Shown here in pieces: positions 8,678 through 18,010 of a stretch of DNA of 64,000 nucleotides. How positions within the stretch are numbered: the stretch's first letter is position 1; every line of letters starts with the position of its first letter. Both the position numbers and the translations under genes were made by a program. Origin of the DNA: Paenilisteria riparia FSL S10-1204 (lineage in GTDB: Bacteria > Bacillota > Bacilli > Lactobacillales > Listeriaceae); assembly GCF_000525995.1 (NCBI RefSeq), contig NZ_AODL01000003.1, forward strand, positions 1 to 64,000, given 5' to 3'. The notes beneath the pieces were generated by a model. The model was not told the origin of the DNA. It made no database searches and saw nothing but the letters and a program-made list of their open reading frames with translations.

Positions 8678-9446
8678 ATGAGTGTGATTTTAAAAAGCAA
8701 AAAATGTGAGAAAAGTATATGGTACAAAAAGTACACTGTTCCCTGCGCTAAATAGTGTTAGCTTGGAAGTACATAAGGGAGAGTTTGTCGGTGTGATGGG
8801 ACCTAGTGGTGCAGGGAAATCTACGCTACTAAATGTGCTCTCAACGATTGATAAAGCGACTTCGGGAAGTATTGCGATTGAAGGGAAGGCCTTTGATACG
8901 ATGCGGGCGAAAGAAATGGCTGTTTTTAGACGGGATAAGTTAGGGTTTATTTTTCAGGATTATAATTTGTTGGATACGATGACGATTTATGATAATATCG
9001 CGTTGCCATTGTCGCTTTCTAATGTGAAACCGGCGGAAGTGGAGCAACGGGTACAAGATGTGATGCGGCAGTTCGGGATTTTGGAATTGGCAAATAAATT
9101 TCCAAGCCAGGTCTCTGGTGGACAAAAGCAACGAACGGCGGTAAGTCGGGCAATGGTGACAAATCCGGCATTGATTTTTGCGGATGAGCCAACAGGTGCG
9201 CTTGATTCGAAGGCCACGACGAACCTTTTGGAAAGTTTGGTACAGGCGCAAAAAGAACGGCATGCGACGATTATGATGGTGACACATGATGCATTTGCGG
9301 CGAGTTTTTGTGAACGGATTTTGTTCATTAAGGACGGCGAAATTTTTACGGAAATTTATCGTGGGACAGCAACGCGAAAAATGTTTTTTCAGAAAATTTT
9401 AGATGTGCTGGCGATGTTAGGCGGTGGCTTGGATGACACTATTTAA
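8678..9446 (+). CDS. virA: BceA-type ABC transporter ATPase VirA, with an N-terminal frameshift
   Basis: This is the ATP-binding subunit of the bacitracin-type transporter that in L. monocytogenes pairs with VirB and signals to VirSR. Walker A is GPSGAGKST, the signature VSGGQKQR, and Walker B LIFADEP. GGAGG at 8666-8670 points to the ATG at 8678. That frame (MSVILKSKK) goes out of phase with the body (VRKVYGTKS). One A too many in the A-runs at 8692-8704 explains it, since removal restores MSVILKAKNVRKVYG. As written, only a GTG at 8706 with no ribosome site opens the body. Either a sequencing slip or a real mutation is possible. The stop overlaps the permease start. Confidence 0.85.
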
Positions 9447-11412
9447 GATTGCTTTTACGAACATGCGGAAGAATTTTGGTCAGTTTGCGATGTATTTAGG
9501 TTCATTAGTTTTGAGTGTGCTGATTTATTTTACGTTTGTATCGTTAGCTTATAATCGAAGTATCGGTATTATTTTCAAAAAATGGGAATTGGGTGGTCAG
9601 GGTGTCTTTATGGCTGCTGCGATTGTGCTGATTTTCTTTGTGGGTTTCTTTGTTTTTTATTCGAGTAATTATTTTACACGGCGACGGAAGCGAGAATTTG
9701 GTTTGTATGCTTTACTCGGTTTGCGTAAAGAACAGATTGGACGCATCATTTTTTACGAAAATGTGATGTTACATCTGGTTGCGGTTGTGTCGGGGATTTT
9801 GATTGGAGTTTTCTTTTCTAAATTTTTTTCGATGTTGCTATTTCGGATTATGGGATTGTCGATTCATAGTGGATTTACGCTTTCGTTTTCTGCTGTTGTC
9901 TCGACGTTTCTTGTGTTTGGCATTATTTTAGTGGTGACATCGTTGAATGGTTATTGGATTGTTTTCAGGCATAGTATGGTGGAGCTATTTCAGGCGGATG
10001 TTCGTGAGAAGAATCCTCCGAAGGGTTCGCTAATGATGTCAATTTTAGGACTGTTATTTATTGGTTCTGGGTATTTTCTTGCGATGCAACCTGTGGAAGA
10101 ATCAGCTTTTTGGAACCAAGATTGGTTTTTTTATGAGTTGTTGTATATTTTGCTAAGTGTGATTTTAGGTACTTGGCTGTTACTACGATTTTTCTTTCCG
10201 TACGTGGTATATCGATTGTTTAAACGGAAAAACTTCTTTTATCGAGGAACGAATATTTTAACGGTAACGTGGTTGCGGTATCGTTTGAAGAAGACGGCGG
10301 GGACGCTCACTATGATTGCGGTGCTTAGTGCGACGACGCTTACGACTATTGGTGCGCTTAGTTCTATATATACCAATATTATTTCTTTTGCTGGTGCGTC
10401 GAATCCGAATAGTTATCAAACGACTTGGACGACACAAACGGAGCGAAGGGAAATCTATAAGGCAATTGATGAGAGCAAGATACACTCTCTTATTTATCAC
10501 GAGCAGGCGGATGTTTATACGGCTAAAGTAATCCATCAGTCGAAGGAAGAACTCGCAGATATTTATCGACGGATGACTTCTTTTTCGGTAATGTCGATAT
10601 CGGATTACAATCGATTGGCGCAGAAATTGAATCATAATTTGAAACCAATTGGCCATTTAGCAAATAACGAATCGGTTTATTTGAGTCCTGATGGTGAGTT
10701 TGAAAACTCGAAAAGGCGGGATGATTGGATAGGAAGGTCTTATGATTTGCAATTCAAAGATGTGAATCAAATATACCATGTAAAAATTACAGATGTGTAT
10801 AATCATACAGTTTTTAATATGGATACGGTAGACTCTGTGCTAGTAGTGAATAATAATGTGTATCACGCGATTGCTAAAAAGGTGCTGCCGAAGCACATTG
10901 ATATTTTTCAGGTCACAAATGAAGATAATACAGAATTATTGGATCAGAAAATTTTAAAGATTTTTGATGGTGATACATTTTGGTGGAATGAGAATATATC
11001 GAGCTTTTATTCGAATTATCATATGATGAGTACACTTGTCGGTGTATTGCTTTACATTGGGATGTTTATGGGGATTGTGTTTTTTGCAGCGACAGGAAGT
11101 ATTATTTATTTCAAGCAGGTGACGGAGGCTGTGGATGAGAAGCCACGTTTTGAAATATTGCAAAAGCTTGGTATGAGTCAGCAGGAGATTCGTAAAGTAG
11201 TGGCGAAGCAAGTCTTCCCTGTGTTTTTGATTCCGCTTGTTCTAGGGATTTCACATAGTATCGCGGCGATGATTGGTTTTTCGACGAACTTGCTTTTCAG
11301 TGTGACGGGCCCTATGATGGTAAGTACAACAATTTATACGCTGTTTTTTATTACGTATTATTTTGTTTGTGTAGACACCTATACGCGAATGGTTTCAATA
11401 GGCGACGATTAA
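9433..11412 (+). CDS. virB: BceB-type ABC permease VirB
   Basis: This 659-aa permease has the layout of BceB-like proteins: about ten membrane helices with FtsX domains at both ends and a large extracellular domain (about residues 310-540). These permeases sense and remove antimicrobial peptides and pass the signal to an intramembrane-sensing kinase, here most likely VirS at 15360. The ATG at 9433 lies inside the end of the ATPase gene, with GGCGGTGG just upstream. A GTG three codons earlier is an alternative start. Confidence 0.88.
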   Translation: MTLFKIAFTNMRKNFGQFAMYLGSLVLSVLIYFTFVSLAYNRSIGIIFKKWELGGQGVFMAAAIVLIFFVGFFVFYSSNYFTRRRKREFGLYALLGLRKEQIGRIIFYENVMLHLVAVVSGILIGVFFSKFFSMLLFRIMGLSIHSGFTLSFSAVVSTFLVFGIILVVTSLNGYWIVFRHSMVELFQADVREKNPPKGSLMMSILGLLFIGSGYFLAMQPVEESAFWNQDWFFYELLYILLSVILGTWLLLRFFFPYVVYRLFKRKNFFYRGTNILTVTWLRYRLKKTAGTLTMIAVLSATTLTTIGALSSIYTNIISFAGASNPNSYQTTWTTQTERREIYKAIDESKIHSLIYHEQADVYTAKVIHQSKEELADIYRRMTSFSVMSISDYNRLAQKLNHNLKPIGHLANNESVYLSPDGEFENSKRRDDWIGRSYDLQFKDVNQIYHVKITDVYNHTVFNMDTVDSVLVVNNNVYHAIAKKVLPKHIDIFQVTNEDNTELLDQKILKIFDGDTFWWNENISSFYSNYHMMSTLVGVLLYIGMFMGIVFFAATGSIIYFKQVTEAVDEKPRFEILQKLGMSQQEIRKVVAKQVFPVFLIPLVLGISHSIAAMIGFSTNLLFSVTGPMMVSTTIYTLFFITYYFVCVDTYTRMVSIGDD

Positions 11413-11415
11413 TCA

Positions 11416-11444
11416 TTGAATGCTAGTCCAATTTTCTGTACAAT
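11416..11444 (+). promoter_or_regulatory. Promoter of the virR gene cluster
   Basis: TTGAAT (11416-11421) and TACAAT (11439-11444) are 17 bases apart in the virB-virR gap. The virR start is 28 bases downstream. Confidence 0.7.
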
Positions 11445-11471
11445 TATATTGAGGGCAAAGGAGGTATGGCG

Positions 11472-12149
11472 ATGGTTAAAGTATATATAGTAGAGGACGA
11501 TATTGTTATTCGTGATACGATTCAGAAACATTTATCCAAATGGGGTTTTGAGGTTGCGGTTGTAGCGGACTATAATAATATTTTAAATGAGTTTTTGCAA
11601 AATGAGCCGCAATTGGTGATCTTAGATGTGAATCTGCCTTATTTTGATGGATTTTATTGGTGTAATCAGATTCGTGAGGTATCGAATGTGCCGATTATTT
11701 TCTTGTCGTCGCGTGATTCGCGGATGGACCAGATTATGGGGATGAATATGGGCGCGGATTATTACATTGAAAAGCCAGTGGATTTGGATGTGCTGATGGC
11801 GCGGATTAATGCGTTGATTCGCCGTACGTATTCGTATGTGGAACTGGAAGAGCCGAATGTGATGGAGCACAACAATGTGTTCTTGCATATTGATACTAAC
11901 ACGCTGACTTATTTAGATGAGAAAGTCGAACTTACAAAAAATGAATTCTTGATTTTGTATGAGCTATTGAAGCAAAAAGGTCATATCGTGAGTCGGGATG
12001 AGATTATGCGCGTGCTTTGGGAAGACGAGAGCTTTGTGGATGATAATACATTGACGGTGAACGTGGTTCGGATTCGCAAAAAGTTGACGGAGATTGGTCT
12101 AGCGGACTTTATTAAGACTAAAAAAGGACAAGGCTACATGATTGAATAA
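11472..12149 (+). CDS. virR: Response regulator VirR (OmpR family)
   Basis: This 225-aa protein has a receiver domain with the phospho-acceptor Asp52 (LVILDVNLPYFDG) and conserved Lys in YYIEKPVDLD. A winged-helix DNA-binding domain follows (about residues 130-225, with DDNTLTVNVVRIRKKL). AAAGGAGG favours the ATG at 11472 over the one six bases earlier. In L. monocytogenes VirR controls dlt, mprF and this transporter for cell-envelope defence. Gene order here (virAB, virR, epimerase, small gene, adenine deaminase, virS) matches that locus. Confidence 0.9.
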   Translation: MVKVYIVEDDIVIRDTIQKHLSKWGFEVAVVADYNNILNEFLQNEPQLVILDVNLPYFDGFYWCNQIREVSNVPIIFLSSRDSRMDQIMGMNMGADYYIEKPVDLDVLMARINALIRRTYSYVELEEPNVMEHNNVFLHIDTNTLTYLDEKVELTKNEFLILYELLKQKGHIVSRDEIMRVLWEDESFVDDNTLTVNVVRIRKKLTEIGLADFIKTKKGQGYMIE

Positions 12150-12161
12150 GGGGGACTTCGT

Positions 12162-13037
12162 GTGAAAATTCTAGTTTTTGGAGGAACGCGATTTTTTGGT
12201 AAGAAATTAGTGGCGCGACTAGTGACAGCTGGGCATGATGTGACGATTGCAACGCGTGGAAAGACGGCGGATGATTTTGGCGATTCGGTAAAGCGGGTTG
12301 TGATGAATCGGGAGTCGCGTGAGCACTTATTTTGCTTGGCTCAGGAAAAATGGGATGTGGTGTATGACAATATTTGTTTTTCGCCACAGGATGCGTTGTA
12401 CGCGATTGCGGCTTTTCAGGATAAGGTTGGGAAGTATGTATATACGTCATCATTATCGGTGTATAGTGCGCGTGACCGAGCTTTAGTGGAGGCTGATTTT
12501 AATCCATTTTATTATGAGATTGTGACGGGGTCTCGTGAGGATTTTGATTACGGGGAAGGCAAACGTTTGGCGGAAGCGGTATTTTTCCAAAAGGCTGGAT
12601 TTCCTGTTGTGGCAGTAAGATTTCCGATTGTGTTAGGTCCGGATGATTATACTGGGCGTTTGGAGTTTCATGTGAATCATGTATTGGCAAAAGAGGAGAT
12701 TGGGATGCCGAATGGTGAAGCAGAAATTGGCTTTATTTCTTCGGATGAAGCGGCGGAATTTCTGGAGTGGGTTGGTACGAAGTCGGATTTGACTGGACCA
12801 GTGAATGCGGCGAGCGATTCGGTGTATCGTTTGGATGCATTGATGCAATTAATAGAAACGGCGACAGGCACGACGGCGCTTGTGGAAGAAGTAACCGAAG
12901 ACAATGATGATTCGCCTTTCGGTATTGAAAAAACGTACTATCTCGATAATTCAAAAGCGAGGGCAGCAGGTTTTGTTTTTCAAGATTTGCATGACTGGTT
13001 GCCGAAATTAATCGCTTACCATGTCTCTAATAAGTGA
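12162..13037 (+). CDS. NAD(P)-dependent epimerase/reductase
   Basis: This 291-aa Rossmann protein has an N-terminal dinucleotide motif, VFGGTRFFGKKL. It has an extended-SDR layout with YTSSLSVY near residue 105 and YGEGKRLAE around 135. It begins at GTG with AAGGGGG upstream, 12 bases after virR. It equals the epimerase-like gene that follows virR in L. monocytogenes. The substrate is unknown, and the link to envelope stress is by position only. Confidence 0.82.
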   Translation: MKILVFGGTRFFGKKLVARLVTAGHDVTIATRGKTADDFGDSVKRVVMNRESREHLFCLAQEKWDVVYDNICFSPQDALYAIAAFQDKVGKYVYTSSLSVYSARDRALVEADFNPFYYEIVTGSREDFDYGEGKRLAEAVFFQKAGFPVVAVRFPIVLGPDDYTGRLEFHVNHVLAKEEIGMPNGEAEIGFISSDEAAEFLEWVGTKSDLTGPVNAASDSVYRLDALMQLIETATGTTALVEEVTEDNDDSPFGIEKTYYLDNSKARAAGFVFQDLHDWLPKLIAYHVSNK

Positions 13038-13040
13038 CAG

Positions 13041-13089
13041 AAAAACAATGATTTTCAGGGTTTTTGACTGGGAATCGTTGTTTTATTTT
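13041..13089 (+). terminator. Terminator after the epimerase gene
   Basis: AAAACAATGATT...CAG pairs with CTG...AATCGTTGTTTT (one G-U pair), followed by a T-rich tract. Confidence 0.6.
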
Positions 13090-13163
13090 TATACGTTGAA
13101 TTGGTGATTTTAGTGTATAATAGAACGATGAACATAAAAATTGAAAAAGGATGTGACGAAGGA

Positions 13164-13610
13164 ATGCTTTCCTTTGAAGAGAAAAAGAATATTTTTGACC
13201 AGTATACAGAATTAGAGGCACATCCCGTTTCGATGGGGCGTATTAATTATCATTTTCCTGCTAGTGTACGTGAGAAGAAAATTGCAGTGAATCATTTGCA
13301 TCCGAACGGCAATGCGTTTATTTATGCACCGTTTTTGGATGATGCGGATAAGAATGGCTTTGTGAATGTGCGAGAGGCAACGGAAGCTGAGCTTAAGGAG
13401 TTGTTATCGGGTTCCATTTCATTTTTGAGTACGGATGGGGATGAGTTTGAGGAAGGTTATGAGGAGGCGTTTCGTGATGCGTATCGGACGGTCTTGATTT
13501 TGCGCTATGAGAACAAGATGTGGGCGATTTATGCGGATGATCATTTGGAAGCTATTTTCCCATCGCGTGAAGCGGCGGATTCGTATTTGATGGACGAAGG
13601 ATTTCAGTGA
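13164..13610 (+). CDS. Conserved hypothetical protein of the vir locus, 148 aa
   Basis: This is an acidic, soluble protein with no recognised domain. The -10 hexamer TATAAT at 13116-13121 puts the transcript start near 13128, so the start is placed at 13164. AAAAAGG lies about 13 bases upstream, and earlier in-frame starts would be almost leaderless. It sits between the epimerase and adenine deaminase, in the same place as a small conserved gene of the L. monocytogenes vir locus. The stop is 17 bases before the adeC start. Confidence 0.65.
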   Translation: MLSFEEKKNIFDQYTELEAHPVSMGRINYHFPASVREKKIAVNHLHPNGNAFIYAPFLDDADKNGFVNVREATEAELKELLSGSISFLSTDGDEFEEGYEEAFRDAYRTVLILRYENKMWAIYADDHLEAIFPSREAADSYLMDEGFQ

Positions 13611-13627
13611 TTTAAGGAGGTAAAGGA

Positions 13628-15358
13628 ATGCGGAAGGTAAAGCAGTTACAGGAGCGGGTTGCGGTGAGTGATTTACGTACTGCGGCGGATGTTGTGATTA
13701 AGAATGGTCGAATCGTGAATGTGTTTTCGGGTGAGATTTATGATGGGGACGTTGCTATTAAGAGTGGTTACATTGTGGGAATTGGTGAATTTAATGAGGC
13801 AACGGAGATAATTGATGCGAATGGGCAGTTTATCGTGCCAGGTTTTATTGATGCGCATGTACATGTAGAGAGTGCGATGGTGCCGCCTTCTGAGTTTGCG
13901 CGGGTGTTATTGCCAAATGGTGTGACGACGATTGTGACGGACCCGCATGAGATTGCGAATGTGGCAGGTGCAAAAGGCATTGAGTTTATGCTGGATGATG
14001 CGGCTACATCACCGCTTGATATGTATGTGATGCTACCTTCTTCGGTTCCCGCGACGCGGTTGGAACATAATGGCGCGAGACTGGCTGCGAGTGATTTACG
14101 CCCACTTTACCAACATGAAAAAGTCATTGGACTGGCAGAAGTCATGGATTTTCCTTCCGTAGCGGCAGGTCACGCGGATATGTTGCAAAAAATTGTAGAC
14201 GCGGAAAAGCATGGTGGGCGAATTGATGGGCATGGTGCTGGGCTTTCCAAGGCAGATTTGAATAACTATTTGGCGGTCGGTATTAGAACGGATCATGAGA
14301 GTACGACAGCGGATGAGGCGATGGATCGGTTGCGTGCCGGGATGTTTGTCATGCTACGTGAAGGTACGGTAGGTCGTGATTTATTACAAACGTTACCTGC
14401 TGTTACGGCGAAAAATAGTCACCGTTTTTGCTTTTGCACGGACGATAAGTTGATTGATGATTTGTTAGAGGAAGGCTCGATTAATTATAATGTTCGGCTG
14501 GCAATTGCTAATGGGATTGATCCTGTGACGGCGATTCAGATGGCGACGATTAATGCGGCGACGTGTCACAAATTGCCGCGAATTGGTGCGGTTGCTGCAG
14601 GTTATCAGGCGGATATTTTATTTTTGCGAGACTTAGAAACGGTTACAATTACGAAAGTGATGAAGCGCGGACAAGTGGTCGTTGTAGACGGGATTCGTGA
14701 GGAGCCTCGGTTTGAGAAGACGGAAGCGACGTTTGTGTCTCCTGCGATTCGTCATACATTGACGCTGGCTGATTTGGAGTTGCGATTGGCGAGTGAGAAG
14801 GCGAATGTTATTGGGATGCAGCCGAATAGTTTGTTTACGGAACACTTGGTGGAGCAGATTGTCGCGCGCGACGGGATGTTTCAGATTTCGACGGAGAACG
14901 ATCAGTTAAAAATGGTGGTCGTGGAACGGCATAAAGGAACTGGTTGTGTCGGCGTAGGTATCGTGAAGGGGTTTGGTATTCAGCATGGCGCGATTGCAAC
15001 GACGGTAGCACATGATTCGCATAATATTGTTGCAGTTGGCTCATCGGATGCGGATATTATGCTTGCGATTCGTCATATTACGGAACTAGGTGGTGGTATT
15101 GCGGTTGTCCATGATGGCAAAGTGGTTGCTGATTTGGCGCTACCAATTGCCGGACTTTTGAGTGTGGAGCCATATGAACGGATTCAGAAACGATTGGAAT
15201 TTTTAAATCATGCGTTTCATAATATTAGTACAGCGCAAGGTTTTGATCCATTTTTGACGCTTTCATTTTTGACGTTGCCAGTGATTCCGCAGTTAAAATT
15301 AACGGACCAAAGCTTGTTTGATTTTAGCCGATTTGGTTTTATTGAGGTGGGGGTTTAG
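13628..15358 (+). CDS. adeC: Adenine deaminase AdeC
   Basis: This 576-aa metal-dependent amidohydrolase converts adenine to hypoxanthine and ammonia in purine salvage. The metal-binding HxH appears in VPGFIDAHVHVESAM near residue 75. The later FCTDDKLIDDL and the C-terminal AVGSSDADIMLAI region are typical of AdeC, and the length matches the family (about 575-580). AAGGAGG precedes the ATG. The next gene, virS, starts two bases after the stop, so the kinase is co-expressed with it. Confidence 0.92.
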   Translation: MRKVKQLQERVAVSDLRTAADVVIKNGRIVNVFSGEIYDGDVAIKSGYIVGIGEFNEATEIIDANGQFIVPGFIDAHVHVESAMVPPSEFARVLLPNGVTTIVTDPHEIANVAGAKGIEFMLDDAATSPLDMYVMLPSSVPATRLEHNGARLAASDLRPLYQHEKVIGLAEVMDFPSVAAGHADMLQKIVDAEKHGGRIDGHGAGLSKADLNNYLAVGIRTDHESTTADEAMDRLRAGMFVMLREGTVGRDLLQTLPAVTAKNSHRFCFCTDDKLIDDLLEEGSINYNVRLAIANGIDPVTAIQMATINAATCHKLPRIGAVAAGYQADILFLRDLETVTITKVMKRGQVVVVDGIREEPRFEKTEATFVSPAIRHTLTLADLELRLASEKANVIGMQPNSLFTEHLVEQIVARDGMFQISTENDQLKMVVVERHKGTGCVGVGIVKGFGIQHGAIATTVAHDSHNIVAVGSSDADIMLAIRHITELGGGIAVVHDGKVVADLALPIAGLLSVEPYERIQKRLEFLNHAFHNISTAQGFDPFLTLSFLTLPVIPQLKLTDQSLFDFSRFGFIEVGV

Positions 15359-15359
15359 C

Positions 15360-16403
15360 ATGACTTGGTGGAGATATGTACGCGATAAACGCTTTTTCTT
15401 ATTATTTTTTGTGATTGTGATGTTTTTTATCGGTGTTTTGTTGGCGGTTGATCCGAACAGTCAGTTGACGCTGGGTAATATTATTTATTTGTATGTGTTT
15501 ATGTTGCTATTTTTGGTGGCTTATTTGATTCTTGGTTATTCGTTTAAGCGCACGTATTGGAATGAGATGAAAGAGCTAGTAGACGGGGAAATCGAGGAGA
15601 ATATCTTAGAGTTATTACCAAAACCGCGAACGAGTGAGCAAGCGTTCTTCAATGAATTAATGCGCAAAAAGCATTTGGAAGAACAGCGTGAGATTGCCAA
15701 ATTGCAAGATAAGCAGCAGGAGTATCATGATTTTATTTTGTACTGGGTGCATGAGGTGAAGACGCCGATTGTGGCTAGTAAAATGCTGATTAATAATCCG
15801 GATTTGAATGAGCCAGCGACTATTTTTAAAAAGGTCGAAGAAGAACTGGAATCGATTGATAGACTTGTGATGCAGGCGCTTTATTATTCGCGTTTGGACA
15901 CGTTTGCGAAGGATTATTTTATTCAAGAGTTGGCGCTTAGTCCGGTCATTAAAGATTGTGTGAAACGGCATTCGAAGCTGTTTATTTCGAAGCGAATGAA
16001 GCTTGATTTGGCGGATTTTGATGCGGAAGTGCGCAGTGATAGCAAGTGGCTCGGTTTTATTTTGGATCAAGTGATGACGAATGCGCTGAAATATACGAAT
16101 CAGGGTGGCGAAATCAAGATTTGGTGCGAGTCGAGTATGGAAAATAGCAAAATTGAGTTACATATTCGTGATAATGGCATTGGAATTAAGGATGAGGATT
16201 TACCGCGCGTGTTTGAACAGGGCTTCACTGGTGGGACTGGCCGGCAGGAGAAGAAGGCAACAGGAATGGGGCTATACCTTGCACGGCAAATGTCTGCGAA
16301 ACTGGGGCATACGATTGAAATTTCGTCTGAAGAAAGTGTTGGTACGGAAATCGTTATTAGGTTCCAGCAAAAAGATGATTATTTACTAATTGCAAAAGAC
16401 TAG
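15360..16403 (+). CDS. virS: Sensor histidine kinase VirS (BceS-like)
   Basis: This 347-aa intramembrane-sensing kinase has two helices near the N-terminus with a very short outside loop. The phospho-His box is YWVHEVKTPIVASK, the N box DQVMTNALKYT, and the ATP lid DNGIGIKDEDLPRVFEQGF then GMGLYLARQM. Kinases of this type depend on a BceAB-like transporter, here VirAB, to sense peptides. GAGGTGGGGG at the end of adeC supports the start at 15360; a longer frame upstream is just read-through. Confidence 0.9.
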   Translation: MTWWRYVRDKRFFLLFFVIVMFFIGVLLAVDPNSQLTLGNIIYLYVFMLLFLVAYLILGYSFKRTYWNEMKELVDGEIEENILELLPKPRTSEQAFFNELMRKKHLEEQREIAKLQDKQQEYHDFILYWVHEVKTPIVASKMLINNPDLNEPATIFKKVEEELESIDRLVMQALYYSRLDTFAKDYFIQELALSPVIKDCVKRHSKLFISKRMKLDLADFDAEVRSDSKWLGFILDQVMTNALKYTNQGGEIKIWCESSMENSKIELHIRDNGIGIKDEDLPRVFEQGFTGGTGRQEKKATGMGLYLARQMSAKLGHTIEISSEESVGTEIVIRFQQKDDYLLIAKD

Positions 16404-16423
16404 GAAGAGAGGCTGGACGGCAC

Positions 16424-17530
16424 ATGGAAAAAAACTTGATTGTTCGCGGTGCGCCGCAGGAATTTGAATGTAAAATTGGAGCTTGGAATGACTTGGAAGG
16501 GCATTTGAGGCGACGGAATGTGACGCGTGTCCTCGTTGTGCATGGTGGTGTTTCGTGGGAGAAGGCGAGACGCTTTTTTCCTAAGCTAGCGGATGTAGTA
16601 ACCGTTTTTGAGCCGTATCGTGGGGAATGTTCGTTTGAAGAGCGGGACCGGATTGCAGAACTTGCGACGGCGGCGAATGTGGACGCGATTATTGGTGTTG
16701 GTGGCGGAAAAGTCGCGGATTTAGCGAAAGCAATTGCGGTACATTTGGAACTCGCGGTTGTTATTTTGCCAACGCTTGCTGCGACGTGTGCGGCTTGGAC
16801 ACCGCTTAGCGTGATGTATGACGCGAATGGTGAGATGCTGCAATATGATATTTTTGCACGGAGTAACGGGCTTGTTTTAGTTGACCCTGAGGTGATTTTA
16901 GATTCGCCAGTGGAATTGATGATTGCCGGAATTGGTGACACGCTTGCGAAATGGTATGAAGCAGATGTGATTATTTCGCAACTCGAAGAACGGTCTGTCG
17001 AGATTGACATATCATTATATACTGCAAAACTTTGTCGGGATATTTTGTTGGATTCAAGTGCTGCGGCGCTTCAGTCCATGCGTGAAGGAACGCTGAGTGA
17101 GGCGTTCGTAAAAGTGGTTGAGACGAATATTATGGTCGGCGGCATGGTCGGAGGATTTGGCGATGATTACGGTCGAACTTCGGGTGCACATTCGATTCAT
17201 GACGCGTTGACAGTCCTTTCAGAGACGCACGATTTACTGCACGGGAACAAAGTCGCGTACGGCGTTTTTGTGCAATTAATGTTGGAAAACAGGAAAGAGG
17301 AAATTGCCAAATTAGTTCCGTTTTATACAGAGCTTGGATTGCCAACGAGTTTGAAGGATATGGGGCTATCTGGGTTATCAGAAGAAGCATTGGTTCGCGT
17401 CGCAGAACGGGCGGCAGCGCCAGATGAGACGATTCATTTGATGCCGGGTGTGATTACAGCTGATATGGTGCTGGCGGCGATGAAAGGCTTGGAGTTGTTT
17501 ATTGCGAGTTTGGAGATTAAGTCGAAATGA
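16424..17530 (+). CDS. Iron-containing alcohol/glycerol dehydrogenase family protein
   Basis: This 368-aa protein has the glycerol-dehydrogenase layout. GVGGGKVADLAKAIA is the dinucleotide site near residue 90 and LPTLAATCAAWTPLSVMYD follows around 115. Metal-ligand histidines lie in SGAHSIHDAL and HDLLHGNKVAYG. It is close to GldA-like proteins rather than the long Fe-ADH branch. It follows virS by 20 bases. The substrate is unproven. Confidence 0.82.
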   Translation: MEKNLIVRGAPQEFECKIGAWNDLEGHLRRRNVTRVLVVHGGVSWEKARRFFPKLADVVTVFEPYRGECSFEERDRIAELATAANVDAIIGVGGGKVADLAKAIAVHLELAVVILPTLAATCAAWTPLSVMYDANGEMLQYDIFARSNGLVLVDPEVILDSPVELMIAGIGDTLAKWYEADVIISQLEERSVEIDISLYTAKLCRDILLDSSAAALQSMREGTLSEAFVKVVETNIMVGGMVGGFGDDYGRTSGAHSIHDALTVLSETHDLLHGNKVAYGVFVQLMLENRKEEIAKLVPFYTELGLPTSLKDMGLSGLSEEALVRVAERAAAPDETIHLMPGVITADMVLAAMKGLELFIASLEIKSK

Positions 17531-17545
17531 TAGCTATTGATATTC

Positions 17546-17775
17546 GGGAGTCAGTTGATCGAAGCTGGGATTTCCAAAGCGAAGAGAACAGAATACCGCT
17601 GTATTAGTGCGCTGGGTCACGCCGAATATTATTCTCTATTTGGGTTTGAAAAAGCAAGTCAAATGGGATTAAAGCGCCGTTTGATGTTCCTGATGAGAAT
17701 TTTTTAGTGTATAGAATTGCTGATAGGTTATCAAAGGGAACTGTCAGTTACCCAGCTAGCTTTGATGGTGTTTAG
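17546..17775 (+). pseudogene. GNAT acetyltransferase remnant
   Basis: One frame reads GSQLIEAGISKAKR then ISALGHAEYYSLFGFEKASQ, the acetyl-CoA-binding end of a GNAT enzyme. It shifts by one base at about 17660 to read GIKAPFDVPDENFLVY through to the TAG at 17775. The N-terminal half is missing. It is a decayed fragment in the 293-base gap between the dehydrogenase and the Fic antitoxin. Confidence 0.75.
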
Positions 17776-17823
17776 TATTATTTTATTTGGTAATAATAAA
17801 GTATATGAAATGAGGTGTTTTGT

Positions 17824-17973
17824 ATGAAACTTTATGGAGTAGAGATGTTAAATAAAAAAGAATATGATGCGTATGAGACAGTTATAGACAGTGCAAAAAT
17901 AGAGGGTTTTGAACCAACCACTGAGTCTGTGCAACTACTTAAAGATTTTCATGAGAAAAAAAATAAACACTGA
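17824..17973 (+). CDS. Class I Fic antitoxin (VbhA/FicA-like), 49 aa
   Basis: The chain contains DSAKIEGFEPTTESVQLL, which fits the inhibitory (S/T)xxxE(G/N) helix of class I Fic antitoxins. In those proteins this helix occupies the ATP site of the Fic toxin. GAGGTG precedes the ATG, and a Fic gene follows 37 bases after the stop. The gene ends just after a run of eight A residues (17956-17963). With seven A the frame would run on into the Fic reading frame, so the exact C-terminus is uncertain. Usual VbhA-type proteins are slightly longer. Confidence 0.75.
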   Translation: MKLYGVEMLNKKEYDAYETVIDSAKIEGFEPTTESVQLLKDFHEKKNKH

Positions 17974-18010
17974 CAGAGATGGTAAAAAAAAGTTCAAAAC
18001 GGAGAAATTC

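Noticed and set aside
16357..17010. 217-codon ORF antisense to the dehydrogenase
   Set aside because: Serine-rich low-complexity translation typical of a shadow frame; the plus-strand gene is well supported.
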